From assembly GCA_019614645.1 (NCBI GenBank), contig JABWDB010000005.1, positions 16,605,001 through 16,669,000 of the forward strand: DNA of 64,000 nt. The letters are read 5' to 3'. The translations under genes were made by a program, and so were the position numbers. The stretch comes from Stratiolaelaps scimitus. Taxonomy: Eukaryota > Arthropoda > Arachnida > Mesostigmata > Laelapidae. The notes beneath the pieces were generated by a model that was not told where the DNA came from, ran no database searches, and worked only from the letters and a program-made list of their open reading frames with translations. Numbering within the stretch: the stretch's first letter is position 1; each line of letters opens with the position of its first letter. Shown here piece after piece: positions 22,542 through 36,067 of the stretch.

Positions 22542-25500
22542 CTGAAGTCAGAGAGAATTACAGGTTAATTATACACACAATATATACATATTGATTGTCT
22601 AATTAAATATCTTATATTATTTAAATATTCTCATCCGTTGGGAGGCGCAGTCAAGATGCCGTAGATCGTCCAGAGCGCTAGTGGTCCTACCGAGTCGTGC
22701 CGTTTGCGTTCAGCTCGGGATGTCGATACTGTTGTGTGAACGTGTTTCTTTAATTGTACGTATGGTGTAGTTCTCTCGTATCTTTCTGACAGCGAAACGT
22801 TGTCAGCACCACAAATTCCCGCCAGAGAGAGAGAGAGAGAGAGAGTGAAGAGGGAGCCAGGCAGCGTTGGTTTCCTGTGCAAAGTCGTCTAGCTATGGGG
22901 CAGAACAGAAGATTGTTGAACATTCGGTTTGGTCATCAGTCGCGCGCTGGCAGAGGGTTTCGGTCGGCTTGACAAAGCTCAGCTCGATTCGGCCCGACTC
23001 GGGAGGCTTGGCTCTGGGGGGGAGGGGGCGAGCGGACGACGAGGGGACGCCAGGTCAAGAAATCGCCGGGTGGGACGCCGTCGGAGACGACATCGACGCA
23101 TCGGCTCGGCCTTAGTGGCCTCTGCCGACTACTGCAATTATCACATTCCAGTCGAGATTGCTCCCTTGAGGATCAGACAAGCAGGCCACGAGACGCCCTT
23201 CTCCGGGATCCAGCGATCATGGCCTAGCATGATTCGGCCTCGCTTACACCCAACCAACCCATCCCATCCGATCTCTATCTGACACACACACACCGAACAC
23301 TCGCAGACTCAGACAGACGCAGAGAAAGTCCCGATCGCATTGACGCGATACGGATCGGAGATCCGGCCGAGGCGAGAACCGCGGCGAGGCCCGCGTTTTC
23401 ACCGTGCGGCAGATGCTTCGGCGGCGGCGGTGGCGATCTGTGAACTTCGCACAGCCTCCTCCATCGAACGTTCCACGGATTGAGAAACATTGCTGGCACT
23501 GGGCGTTTCATGCGGCTACTGGTGGCTGACATTGATGGCTACCCGAAAACTCGCGCGAAGCTCGCGCTAATGAATACATCAACAATGCGCCACATTGAGC
23601 CATGTTTTGGACACAAATGAACGCCAGCCAACCTAATCCAAACTGCTGGATTAGGTCAGTCACCGAGAACGTGATGAATCAAAATATTTCGAAATCAATT
23701 ACGTTATGGCGTGCGACATCATTGTGCTCCGTGTTGAGCTCTAGTGCTGACGAGAATGTCTGAGTAAAACGTACATGCAACGCGTTCGTTTACGAAAGGA
23801 TTTTGTGCGCAAATCGTGACCGCACATCTGCGTGTGTATACGAACAATGACAACCGTGCGCTGTGTCTCTACATATGGCTTGCCGGATTGACTTCAAGTT
23901 CGCTTGCTCAAGGACTCCCCTTTGGTCGTTATCGCCATTGGCATAGGTATAAACTGCGACAATAGGCCAGACTGCCGACGCGTACATCGACAACACTCGT
24001 GTCTGCTCGATCCTCTAGTCAGCTATAGGCTATAGCTACTTAACAGAGAAATAAACGTGGTAGTCTTTCTTAACTTGGTGGAAGGCGGCACACGACAGCG
24101 ATGCTGCTTTACGGGCACCACGGAAACAGCGGTTGCTCACAACGGTGTGTCAGCTAAACAGTGCCCTGAAGGGGTTCGACGCCCTAAAAGACCAGAAAAG
24201 CCAGTGTACAAAAGGAGCAGGTTGGCCATGAGCCTGCTGGGACAAGAACGAAAGTAGGGCTGCTCTAAACGATGTGGGGATATAGCAGCTAACCCATTGC
24301 AGGCCTGTCTGGTAGCGATCGAGAGCTAGCCATGCTGTTACAGGGAGGAGGCAGCGCAAAGAAACGAAACGTCTCCCTAGAGGGCGTCCGCCCTCCTCAT
24401 CCCCAAAACTAGGACGAGGGGCCACTAGCCAGGGGGAGTGTCGCTGGGAGATAGGAGAAAGGCGCGCAGGCGCTTGCAGCCGACTAGTGCTAAGCAATGC
24501 GGGGTGCAACGGTAGCGAGAGGTCCTGCATCAACCAGCCACCAACTCTCAGAGAGACTGAGCAAATTCAGTTCGCCGTCGGCGCCCAGCCGCGCCGCCAA
24601 CGGGTCCTCCCACTGGTCCTCTCACCCTCCGCACCACGGAGTCGTACTGTCGTTCCTGTTGTTGATGTCGTTGCGCTTCTTCGTGCAGCAGCTCTCGCTA
24701 GTTGTCATCTCACGGTATCCAACGTTACAAATGCCGGACAAGGCATCGTTCTACCGGCGACTGGCCAATGTGCTTAGAGGTCTCGAGCAGTCGAGATGGC
24801 CGCTGCCGCTGCTCTACTTCTAGCGATTCTATATCCTTTGTATATATATATATATATATATACGACGTACTGCTAAAGCGTGAGTGGAGCGCATTTCTGA
24901 CGCCTGCCGACGATGCCACCAGGGGTCCGCCTCACTACGATTATGGCCACTATGGCCTTCGGTCCCCAACCGAAGCACGTTTGCCTGTCGCCAACGTTTT
25001 CTCGTCCTCGTTCAACGTTCCTCTACGTATCCTCACTCGCTCTCGCCAATTCTCTAAGTCCTCACCCCTCGCTTCTCTCTCACTCACTCGTTATCCCCTG
25101 GTCTCACTTTCACTCTGTGCTGAGCTGAGCTGAAACCCACTGAAAGCATAGTATAGCGTCAACGGTCGACAACGACGTCACCGCCCCCTAGTGACGCCAG
25201 CGTGATGGCGAGGCAAAACTATCGCTAGGGATTGGCGGGCGGTGCAGAGGGGGCTCATGGTTTCCTCCATTCCTCTGAAGCCTTGCTGTCGTCCGATCCC
25301 CGTATCCCCCTAGGCCAGTTACCCTCTGTGATTCCCCTTCGTTGCTCTCTCTCTCTCTCTCTCTCTGCCTTTCCGTTAGCGCCCGTTCTTCATTTATCCT
25401 TTCTCACTCTCTCTCTCTCACTCTCAACTACTGGCAACACGGGGGCCTCTAGGCTTAGAGAGATGGCGGTACTGTCCCACCTATGGCTCGGCGTTGCAGA

Positions 25501-25989
25501 TGTGTGGAGGGAGGTTGGCGCGCAAGCGTTGGACTGCTGGTGCTGGGGACAGGAACTAGAGAGCTCGGCCGTGCGCGCTGGCAGCGGGGGAAGATGGGTC
25601 GCAAAGGAAGGCGAAGTGAGTGCTCCCTGGCGAGATCATTTGTTCAGGGCCCAAACGATGGCTGCTAACGTTACCGCCACCGCTGCCGCGTCCGCCACTA
25701 CTCCGCTTAGAGCAGCTGCAGCCATTGCTTCGTTCAGAGTGTAAGAGAGGTTCTGCTCTGCGGCAGACTCCGTGGCAGAGCATACTCGCCGATGGTGGCG
25801 GCGGCGGCGGCGGCGGCGGCGGTACCAGGCCGTTAGTAATCGTAGCCGTAGCGACGCTGGCAGTGCTAAGGGGTTCGGGGCTCGGCCAGCAGGCTGCTTG
25901 GTATACACAGTGGCGCGGCGGAGGCGGAGGCGGCGGCGGCACTGAGCGTAGGGAACAGCACACATCAAGCTGCAGCAGACTGCACGGTG

Positions 25990-26031
25990 CAACCTCTTGC
26001 AGTGGCGGTCGACCGCCGCTGCAAGAGGTTG
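25990..26031. repeat. Near-perfect 42-bp palindrome, no loop
   Basis: Arms of 21 bp (25990-26010 and 26011-26031) meet at a GTCGAC centre; 20 of 21 pairs are complementary (the exception is T26003 against G26018). The left arm begins CAACCTCTTGCAG and the right ends CTGCAAGAGGTTG. It sits between GGC/GGA repeats in GC-rich DNA. Confidence 0.9.
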
Positions 26032-29000
26032 TGCACGTTCGTTGCGTGGCGACAACGTCAACTGTCTGTCTAGACGTTGAGCCGCACGCCACGAGCAGAG
26101 AATCGCGACCCGCTTGCTGGCTGTGTACCGACCCCCCTAATGCTGCCTAGTAAGCACTTCCACAAACTGTGATTATCGCACATGTGCACAGGATGCGGCA
26201 TAGCGGGGCTGCGGGATGGGATAACGCGAAACGGAACTCCCCGAAGCCCAGCGAGCAGTTCTAACCTTCGCTGAACTCGAAACTCTCGTCGCGCCAATCT
26301 CGCGGAAGGAGGTTAGCGGGAATGAGGGGGCACTTTGGGAGCTTGGGGGACTCCAACGGGGAGCAATGCGGGTCGACGAATGCGAGCGATATGCATTTCG
26401 TACTCGTGCTCCTACGAATGTAAGTATGTGTGGCGGGCGGGCGAGCAGACGGTCGGTCGGTCGGTCGGGCAGCCAGCTACGAGGGGAGACATGCCGCAGT
26501 CACAGTAGTAGCGCGAATCCTCAAGAGTTTCGTTACCACCAGCGCCATCGTCCCGTGATTCTTTGGCTCTCCGCGACCCACGGCGACTGCTCGTAAGGGC
26601 TAAGCAGACCGTCTGCCAGCACCGTTTCAGAACTGCGTTGCTGGCTGCTGCTCTCAGCCGTGTGGCCAGCCTAAGATAGGCTAGTTGTAATATAACAGTT
26701 AGAGGCGCTTGCCGGGAGACTAGGAAATCTAGCCGACGCAACAAACGAGGCCGCTGCGTAGCACCGGTGGGAAGGATTTCAGCAGCCGAAATGACGGATT
26801 CAGGCCTACGGGTAGCCGATGTTGGACAGGCGATGCTACTGCAGACACCGGGACAGGCTGGCTGGCATCTCGAGAGGAGGTTTCCGCGCTGCGGCCCTGT
26901 GCGGCGAAGCTGTGTGGCTTCGTTCAACCTCGTCTCGTAGACAACGCTAGGCTTCGTTCGTCTGTCGCTTTGTATTAAACTCTGTCACCAAGGGCGCTCC
27001 CATTGGCCTCCGGTGGCGGTGGCCAACGGTCCCATTGCCGTTTCGTTAACGCACAGAGAGAGAAATGGAGATAGAGGGCGAGGTTAGGAGAAGAGCTTTT
27101 TCAGGAATGAGTCTAGCGTCCGCTCCCGCTGCTGCCGACGCCGCCACCGTACGACTACATACATACGGCGAGCTGGCAAACTCGAACGTGGAAGTACAAG
27201 CATCACATCTCACCGTCACATCTACTCGAGGCGCGTCGCGCCCACACGAAATTACTGCTTGTGTAATTCTCCCATTTCGAAAATGTGTAATAAGCGGGAT
27301 GGTGCGCACACAAAGGGACTAGGGCAACCAGATTGAGGGAAATGAAATAGCTCGGAGCTGGCCCGTTTGTGGACTGGCGTACGGTCTAATCTACGGAACT
27401 GCTACGTGCTTACATATATATATATATATATATTTAACCAAATTCGTTAATCTAGCAGTGTTTCGCGGTACCCACAGACAGATACATAGATATCTATTAT
27501 ATATATTATATAGATACATAGATATCTATTATTATATATCTATATATTATACAACATCCGTTGTATTATCATTATTAGCGCCATGGCCATATCATCGCTT
27601 ACAGCTATCTATACTTTACATCCATATTTCATTCAGCTCGCCTCCCAGCTCAATATCGCCGAGTCCATCTAGCTAATGATATTTCCACATGTGCGAATTC
27701 TTCTTCTCGTAGAACTCTTCAGTTCAGTGTTCTTCCATATAATACATATGGTGGGCTAGCTATTGCAAGCCCAGGAGATCCTCAGAGGGTGGGGAGCGAG
27801 TGTCGTGGGTCGTACACGAACGCGCGGAGTACGACCCACCACATTCGCTGCCCACCGTCTGCGAACGTGGGCTGAATGTCGCGCATGATATCCGCTCCTC
27901 CTCCGAAGACGAATAAGCTTGCTTGTGTGCGTCTGAAGTACTCGCTCGCACACTATCATATTATAGATAGCGTACATGTCCAAGGGCAGGTGGTCGAGCC
28001 GGTAGCAACGGCGCCAGAGATTCACACAGCTGCAACATTGAGGGCAAAAAAGTCAAAGGGCTTTTGCTGATACCCCCCCCCCCCCTCTTCAAGGAAGGAA
28101 ATACGCGTGGCTCGCCGAAGCGCAGAGCTAAGCACGACGACCTCGCGAAGCCGTACGCCCCCGTTCTCGCGAAGGCGGACAAGTCAGCAAGTCATTCCTA
28201 GCACTTCCTTGCCGGCACCAGCAACATTGCTGGTTGGTATTGCGTTCGCAGCAGCAGCAGCAACGGCTGTATATGGGGCTTCTTCGCTTCATATCGCGGA
28301 GGATTCATCTATCCTGGCTGTGTGCAGCGGGCAGCAAGCAACTCGCAAGCGCCGTCGCATCGGCGGTGGCAACCTCGCAATTTCTCTTTGAAAGATGATC
28401 ATTACAGCAAGGCAGATCAGCAGGGCCGGGGGACAGGCCACAGGCCACGAGGAGCGAAAAATCGAAAGGCATGTATATCGTTGTCGCAATGTGTCGGTCT
28501 GGGAGTGCGCATCTGCGCCTATGCGCCGAAGACGAGAAACGCCGAGGGTCACAGTGGTCGACGGCGGGTTGGCCGCTGGGTGCCGGGCTCGCCCGATTCA
28601 GCTTCGAGCGAAAGCAAGGGCAGGTGCCTGCAGCGGTGGGACTGCAACCAACATCCTTTTCCCTGTGCTGCGACGGCGGCGGCGGCTGCCTTAGCGATAC
28701 AGTGTCCCCAAGGCGGTGGGTGACCTCCGGTGATCCCACCTCACACGAGAGGAAAAAAAAACTTCTCAAGTCTATATACAAGGTAAAAATAGGCAACCGT
28801 TGGCTATAGGATTCCTACTCCACTACAAAACAACTGTGAACGGTCCCGCTGTGTTCGGCTATCGTAGCATACAGACTATTCTGGGTGAGTGTGCCTGTGC
28901 GAGCTGCATGCGACAGAGGGTAAGCGACGGAATAGCAGCGAGAGGAACGACCTGACGCATAAAGTGCTAGCGTGGCTATAACTAAAACATAAAGAACGAA

Positions 29001-29746
29001 AAATAAAGGCTGTACAAGGAACATAGTATGCACTCAATATTGTCGGCAGCTGGTAATAAATAGGTGCCGCGACGGCAGGAGCGTTTAACTGTTCTGCAAT
29101 AACTGCACTTGTAGGAGAACTTGAAGCTATGCCTCGTACATGAACGATGGCATAGTGAAGATTCCAGACTCGTATTATTATTATTATTATGTAGGCAACG
29201 CTTTTGCATCCCGAAACGAAATACACATCAAAATGGCGCAAGACGACAGAACGACTTTCGAGACTGTCTCGTCGATCAACTGCAGGATGATTCGTTACAG
29301 AAGCTAAATCCGAAAGACAAACCCAACTCACCGGAGCAATTGCAACCTGTAACTGTATATATATATATATATGCACATATATATATATATGTATATGTTC
29401 ATGGCTAGTTCGACACGACTTTGTATGTGTCCTCTGTTCGTTCATATATTTGCATGAGTGCTTTTTGCCATTGGCTAGTAAAGGGGATTGGGGAGACCTT
29501 CGCTGGGAGCTAACAGTGTGCGGGTGGCAATTGGGATCGTTTGGGTCTCTTCGCTTGTTAGACCGTGCTCCAACCAGCCAGCCAGCCTGCCAGCCTGCCT
29601 ACCGCTGCTGTAGCCATGGACTAAGCTGTACGACAGGCACTGCCCAGCATAGAAGCAATAGTCGTGATGGTCGTCGGCGCTTGTCGAGAACGGTGCCGCC
29701 GAGAGAGCAAGCCATAAAGATCCACGACCAGCGATCATAAGCAGAC

Positions 29747-30010
29747 ATGCGTATTGCTGCAGTGGCGGTCGTACTACTGGCGGTGGTGCAAGTGGCGCCG
29801 GCGGTGGCGACGACAACGCAGTTAACTCGTAACTGGTCACAAACGAAGCCAGACGATCTTTCCATAGGAGTAGAGTCTTCGGCTCTCAATGTAGTAACTG
29901 CGCTGTCAGAGACAGCAGCCACTGGAAGAGGAGTAACAGAAGCAGAGACAGCCGCCGCACCCCCAGAAGCAGCAGCAGCAGCAGCAGCAGCACTAACTGC
30001 GCCCGCGTAG
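29747..30010 (+). CDS. Small ORF with signal-peptide-like start
   Basis: An ATG (G at -3) opens an 87-codon ORF whose N terminus (MRIAAVAVVLLAVVQVAPAV) resembles a secretory signal peptide, followed by a Thr/Ser-rich stretch and a run of Ala from a GCA repeat. Long minus-strand ORFs overlap it and the repeat inflates the open length. It could be a small secreted protein or a chance frame. Confidence 0.22.
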   Translation: MRIAAVAVVLLAVVQVAPAVATTTQLTRNWSQTKPDDLSIGVESSALNVVTALSETAATGRGVTEAETAAAPPEAAAAAAAALTAPA

Positions 30011-31107
30011 GAAACTACTACTGTTGTGTAGTGGAGTCGACTGAGCAGACCTCATGACTTCGTTCATCACCCCCAGCATCGTCATCACACGCACACACAT
30101 ATATATATACACGTACATTTATATGTGCGTGAACGCCATGGCATAATAATGATAATATTCGAACGGATGAGTACCCGTTTTTGTGTACATATATATATAT
30201 TATGTGGAGCAGTGTTGTCGTATAGGAATGTAGAAAACGTGAATGAGTATACGCACATAGACGGTATATACTTCAGTAGAGTAAACAATAATAATAATAA
30301 CAGCGCTTCTTTGTATTATTAGCAAATCACAATTAATGTTGTATGAGGTGCGTTTGAAATAATAGCATCGTGTAGTTTCAATTCGCGGATCTAGATTGAA
30401 CACAGGTTAAGTCGCAGGATTGTGGTGCAGTTAATTAATCACTTGATGCACATTGATATGAGGCACAGTGTTGACGTCATCGTATCGGTTTGCATGTCAA
30501 TCATTGTTGGCCAAATAAACCTAATCATATGTCATAACGAATCGTCAATCACTCCGTACGTCAAATCATCCTGTGTCGATGATCAACACATATAGAAATC
30601 AACACTTCACAATAGTATTATAGATTTACCAGAGAAAATCAGAAGCACACTGTGTAATTCCACATATCTATACGCATCTCTGTACGACCATGTGGCAAGT
30701 ATCTGCCCTGCATGTGATGGCTGATTCTATCACAGCCAAACGAGGTTAAGCTAAAGAAATGAAAGGAAGGCATGCCATTTAGTTCCTCTTTCTCCGGCAT
30801 CGTTCGCTGCTGCAGCGTTGCAAGGCGACGTCAAGACCAATCATGCTGGTTGCTTTCTCTCGATAGCGTAGCCGCCGCTGCTGCTACTGTTGACGGTGGT
30901 CGTCAGCGACACGTTGCGATGTTACCAGAGAAGCGGCCGAATTCGTAGAGTGGCAATGCTAGCTCGGTACCATGTTACCCGGCCAGCATTAAGCGCGTCA
31001 CTCCAGTCCAGTGTGCCACAGCTTCGTTCTCGTCTGCCGCCGCTCGACCGGTGAAACCGAGCCACCGCTCGCTGGCCGGAACGCTGCCCCGCACGAGCAG
31101 AATGCGG

Positions 31108-31431
31108 TCAGTCGAAGAAAAGCAACTCGCCGACGAGGAAGGCGACATCGGCTGGCGACGACCGTTGCAGTGCGGCGTTCACCGTTGTGATGGCGATGAT
31201 AGCAGCGGTGCTCAACACCTCGGTATAGCGGCGTTTGTCGGCCAAACGGACGAAGCACGTTTCCGGAATGGCCAATACCGCTGGCAGCGGCAGCAGCAGT
31301 CGCAGCAGCAACAACAACAGATGCCGAAGCACGGCTCGCGAGCTGACCAAACTTGACGAGGCCTTTGCATGAGTGTGCCTATTGGCAGCAGTGCCGGTTT
31401 GGCAAAATCGCGGACGGCATTCGTCGTGCAT
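31108..31431 (-). CDS. ORF with Leu-rich hydrophobic segment, unrecognised
   Basis: An ATG at 31431 opens 107 codons. A CTG/TTG repeat codes a Leu-rich hydrophobic run, followed by AIPETCFVRLADKRRYTEV and a second apolar stretch (AAIIAITTVNAAL) with C/G-rich third positions. The plus strand is open over the same bases (Gln-rich), so this may reflect CAG-repeat DNA rather than a gene. Confidence 0.2.
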   Translation of the reverse strand: MHDECRPRFCQTGTAANRHTHAKASSSLVSSRAVLRHLLLLLLRLLLPLPAVLAIPETCFVRLADKRRYTEVLSTAAIIAITTVNAALQRSSPADVAFLVGELLFFD

Positions 31432-34400
31432 GCCTTAAGAGAGTCTCGTTAGCAGTCGTTGTCACTGCCTTCGTCACTGGCGCAGCAGCTAGCGCGGACG
31501 GACGAGACGAACTTCGCCGGGGTACGTTCTTCCCGCGGCTACCGAGCGGCGGCGACGATGGCGAAGGCAAGAGCATATGAGGCATTGAAAGCCGGAGAAA
31601 GCGGAGAAGACTCCCCCGTCCGCGAAAAGTCGTTTCAGCTGTACCGGCAACTCCACAGGCGTTTCTGGCTAACTGCCCTTGCTCGACCGCGGGCCCCGTA
31701 TTCCCCCCTGATCATCCATACTGAACACGCATTGTCCATTTTGCCAGACTAGGCAGAGTATCGTGGTGAAAGGAAAGAAGAGGAAGAGAGCGAGCAAGAG
31801 AGAAAGATCTGCAGTGATGCTCTAAACGAAGATCGTTAAGCAGGGCTGTGCGGGCCGGGGCGGAAATAAAAGGCAGAAATGAGTTGTGTGTGTGTGTGTG
31901 GATTTACATTGACCAGTAGTGGACCGCGTGTGCGACGATGCACTTATAGGTCAGTAGGTGGCGCTGGCGGACGAACGAGGAAAAAAATTCACGAAAAAAA
32001 AACTCACCCCCCGACGGCTGGAAGAAATAGCGAACTGACAACGAACGAAGTAGCGGGTCAGATCGGATCGGACTGGCTGCCGCGACCGAATACGGGGTGA
32101 ATTTTGTGACGCTTCACTTCGCAGCGATGCCTGACTGAGTGAGGAGTGAGCGAGCGATGCGAATACGGCACGATGCAGCCTGACTTATATCAGACTTTAC
32201 ATCGGAGCAAACGGGTAAACGATAACTTCTGCATATGAGGTATAATGGGTCACGTCGGTGAAAGGGATGAATAATTAAGGATGGACGGGGGTCGATGGTG
32301 GGAGTTTGAGACCATAATAATAATAATAATAATAGTAGTAATAGTATTAAACACGGCTCGGTTAAATTTAAGTTCGACTGGCTCGTTCGATGATTCCCAC
32401 GCACTCTAACGCAATTTGCGTACAGTGCGTCATTTTCCATCTCACCGTGACGTGGAATGATCTCGTTTCGAGATCAACGCGCAAAACGTTTCAACTCGAC
32501 AAAATCTCACTGTAGCTCAATCTCGAATAGAACAGCTTGCAGACTTGTCGTCGAGTCGTTTTATACTTGCCACAGCCACGTTGACGAGAGTAGCGATCAA
32601 ACGCCAGCACGTCGCTGTATATTCACGATACGGTCTAAAGCGTTGATCAAGGGAACGAGATCGGGAGTCAACAGATGAACAATGACGTGTGAATGCAATT
32701 TCTTCGTAAACTGCCGAACGTATGCCTTCAACTAGTTACTATAATCATAATGCAATTCGATTTTATTGAAGTATGGCAGTTAACGCAAATATGCACATAG
32801 CGAATATTCTCAAGCGACTAATGCCTGGCGTGCTATGATATTGACATGGCTGATTTGTTCCAGCCTTTCTCTCAAATTCAGTCCCTTGTGACTCATGTAA
32901 TTTGTATTATATTATACATATCGAACAATAATGGACGTGTGCCGAAGCTCACTCTGCTGCAAAGCTATCGGACAAATGATGCCTAAAACGTTCGAGGTCG
33001 ATTTGGCTACTTGCCGTCGATCGCACATTGTGAATTCGCAATTGACGAATTCGTGAACATCCATATTCCCCGACATGTTCGTTGTGGTTTGATGCAACAT
33101 GAACAACAATAACAACAACAACAGCAGCAACAAGAACAATAACAACAACTAAACAAGAATAAGTTATCGAAATGGTACATGTGTGACAGTTTCGAAGCAA
33201 AAATGACGGGGTATCGATCAGAATGCGAACGATGATAAGCAGACAAATGTATCCTATACACAACAGTAAATGCTATACATTATAGCCATAGAAAGTTACC
33301 AACGTAAAAAGGAGAAGAACTATGAAACGCAAACGCTTTCAAATCTCACACCAACTGATTTGTTTGTACTCATCTGCCATTATCCGGAGATAGTAGGGAG
33401 AGAGAGAAAAAGCTTCCCACTCCGGAAGGCCAGTTGAAATAGCGTATGCACGTGGACATGTGTGAAAATGGTCAAATTATTATTATCGTTATGACAGTGT
33501 TGGAATTTATGGGGCGGCCAGTTCAGGTCGTTTCAGCCGCAAGGTCAATGATATCGCGCCAGGCACAGCCAGTCCCCGCCCGATGTTCAGTATAATGTCA
33601 GCGTGTTGCGTGCAGCACGTATATTAAATTCAAAGCAATGTAGTTTCACCATACAATACGACACTGCACGCACTTCTGCTCGTATGCTTAGCGTGCTATG
33701 GCTCGCCCCGCCATGTTAACAGATCTACTATAGCCATTTCGTATTTATGTACGGGGGAGTTTGGCAAGCTGGCTCTGGCAGAGACTTGTTCCGTGACTCA
33801 TGACAAGGAACAGAGAGGAGCCACTACCACTCGGTTGCCCCAAAGTATATATATATATATATATGACCAAAGCTCCTCCCAAGATTCGCTTGGCAATCGT
33901 TTCGCAAGGCGCGAAAGAAGTCTCGTCTTACTTGTTTTTCTATTTGGGAACGAGGCTGGGTAGCGGCAAACGGAACGAGGAGGGAGTTCCCCCCCGAAAA
34001 AAAACTAGCGAGAAAACCGCACAGAGTAAATAGAATGGGACCTATGTACATCCAATGAGCGTAGGTTAGGCCGGCGACCTGCTAGCTTGCCCTTTGACGT
34101 TCTGGCTACGCAGCCAGAGGAGGAAGATGCTTCGGCTCGACTTCCGCTAGTAGAAGTAATAGCAGCAGCAGGAGCGAGCAACAACAGATTCCGCTCCTGG
34201 CTCGCGGCTGAATGAAGAGGCTATAATTGAAATCGAGCAAGTGGCACAATGGTTTTCAAGGGTGCTCTTCTCGCCGCCGTTTGCCTGGCCTCTTCGTACG
34301 TGAAGCGACAACACCGGCAACGCCGACAGCGGTGGATGTGGTAGTGGCTGCTTCGTTTCCACTGTAACAGCAGCAGCACTAGCCAGCACCAGTGCTCTGT

Positions 34401-35375
34401 TCTACCTTGGGCTCAACCTCTCTGTCCTCCAGCGGTGGAGCTGGAGTCAACCAACAGGAGAACCTCGGCGTTCTGTCCCGGTCACAACGAGATCAGCAGC
34501 TCCTGTTTCGGTTGGAGTTCAGAAGCGACCCAGATGCCACTGTGTTGCTTCAGGCGCGGTCCACTCGGCCGACAGCAGCTACCTATCCTACTCTGTTTGC
34601 TGTCTTGTGTTTGCGGGTCGTAGCATCCTGAGGTGGGTTACGTTTCGCTGCCGCCGCCGCCACCACCGCTGCTCCACAACGGCAGTATTTGATTAGCCGG
34701 CTTGGCTCTCACGCGATATTATACGCCTCTTTGCACAGCAATAAGGTGGGTGAATGTATGAAGTTGAGGCGCAATTGATTGTGGCTGCCTACTACATAGT
34801 CAGTATACATCGGTGCAGTAGCAATTTTATACCTAGTCGTCGGTAAGATTTGTTTGATTACTGTTGCAGTGATAAGTGAATGTCTGAATGACCGACTGGA
34901 TATCCTTTTTTTTGTGTGTCATTTCTACCCAACAGCCCGTTACTGATACCAAACATTATATAGTTGCGCATGTAAATATCAAATAAATGAAGAATATACA
35001 TACATATATCTGATGTAGCTTGTTAACATTGGTACGTATATATATATATATATATATATCATTCATGACTTACTTAATAGACAATGATGGTTCATATGAA
35101 CGTCAAGTCAAACTGTAGGGACGCTTGTACGCGAGACTTTATTACCAACCTTCTCACAGCAGAGATCCATTCGTAGTTGTGGGCCTTTTGTTCTCATTCG
35201 AGTGGGTGCCGTAAGATAACGCCAGTCGGAGATTCCAAGCACTGGGGCTTTCTGGAGAACGATCGAGGGAGCAGCATCTCTTTGAGCCGTGCCGGAACTG
35301 AAGAGCTTGGTAATATCGTTGGCAGATGTAGACATACTGCATGGGAATGTTTCGTTCGCATGGTACGCCAGTAGA

Positions 35376-35785
35376 TCATTCATCCGTTAAACTGGCTCTC
35401 TTGAGTAGTTGTTTCTGCAAGGCTATCTCTACACTGTCCAGGACACTGTACAGCAGTCGTTCCGTCTCGTGGTCCTGTAACACCGCGATGGACGTCACCA
35501 ACAGAGCACTCGACAGATAGGCTTGATTTTTGACTTCGTTCAAATCTTCAGAGCACTCCAGAACCGTCGGATTTCCCCTCAGCCATCTTCCGCACTAAAA
35601 TTTGTCGGCGTTTATCATCTGCCAGGCCACAACGTCTCCGCCATGCCACGCGGGGGCGTAGCATTCCCCAACGGCGGGAACAGCATTGTTGGCAATGCTT
35701 GCACGACGGCCATGGCCTCACCTAGGTTGCTCATCTGTAGCCACTGCAGATCTGTGACTTGCCAACGTCCGAAGTCGCTCGTCAG
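35376..35785 (-). CDS. Unrecognised coding-like frame broken by one TAG
   Basis: One frame is open for 62 codons (35785-35598), meets a single TAG (35597-35595), and is then open for 72 codons to TGA (35378-35376). Both halves look protein-like: the first has FGRWQVTDLQWLQMSNLGEA and AWHGGDVVAWQMINADKF, the second has NPTVLECSEDLNEVKNQ and a helical LLYSVLDSVEIALQKQLLK. A GT-AG intron (donor CCTAG|gtgagg at 35732, acceptor aattttag or a nearby AG) could remove the TAG, but the phases then favour a different upstream frame (35733-35856, ending TDEQPR). It may be the last exon of a minus-strand gene, a pseudogene, or a chance frame. I do not recognise the family. Confidence 0.35.
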
Positions 35786-35856
35786 TCAGCAAGCGGTGGC
35801 CAGCGAGCGTCGAATGAGGGAAGGAAGCGCTGAGCTCCGACCGCGCTGAAATGAGC
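35733..35856 (-). CDS. Possible upstream exon of the 35.4 kb minus-strand gene
   Basis: The acceptor is ggtgctcatttcag|CGCGG and the donor CAACCTAG|gtgagg. One frame (RSELSASF ... VATDEQPR) is open across it, entering in phase 1 and leaving in phase 2. It joins in frame to the downstream exon if the acceptor gcggaag|ATGGC is used. This model competes with the continuous frame through the TAG. Confidence 0.25.
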
Positions 35857-35878
35857 ACCAACTCGTTGTAGTGGTAGC

Positions 35879-36067
35879 CGTGATCGCTGCGCTGCTACTG
35901 CTGCTGCCGCCATCACCACCACCGCCGCCGCCGTCGCCGCCGTCGAACACCGAGTGCGAGAGCAAGGCTGACGATACTGCTGCTGCAGTTCGCCGATAGC
36001 TGGATAGATCGCGGCAGTGCGGCGGTGACGGAGCAACTACCATCACTATCGGGGGGGGGGGGGGGGG
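35879..36067. repeat. Trinucleotide-rich segment (CTG/CCG) with G17
   Basis: A block of CTG, GCC and CGC triplets ending in a G17 run; it keeps several frames open on both strands. Comparable CAG/GCN blocks lie at 923-942, 28250-28262, 29968-29990, 31287-31320, 36410-36660, 41905-42005 and 44608-44634. Confidence 0.8.

Larger units (their letters stand above)
22560..34990. other. Repeat-rich region without assignable genes
   Basis: If the GTPase gene begins outside the window this is its first intron; otherwise it is upstream DNA. It holds GGC/GCC repeats, the 26.0 kb palindrome, TA tracts, and overlapping ORFs on both strands without domains. 30.3-30.8 kb and 32.7-33.8 kb are ordinary non-coding DNA. 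Confidence 0.45.

Noticed and set aside
24057..24533. Overlapping plus and minus ORFs at 24.1-24.5 kb
   Set aside because: No recognised domain, no paired splice sites, and frames open on both strands.
35560..35600. GKS triplets near 35.57 and 35.76 kb as P-loops
   Set aside because: They lie in other frames of a protein-like segment, lack GxxxxGKS, and soon meet stops.
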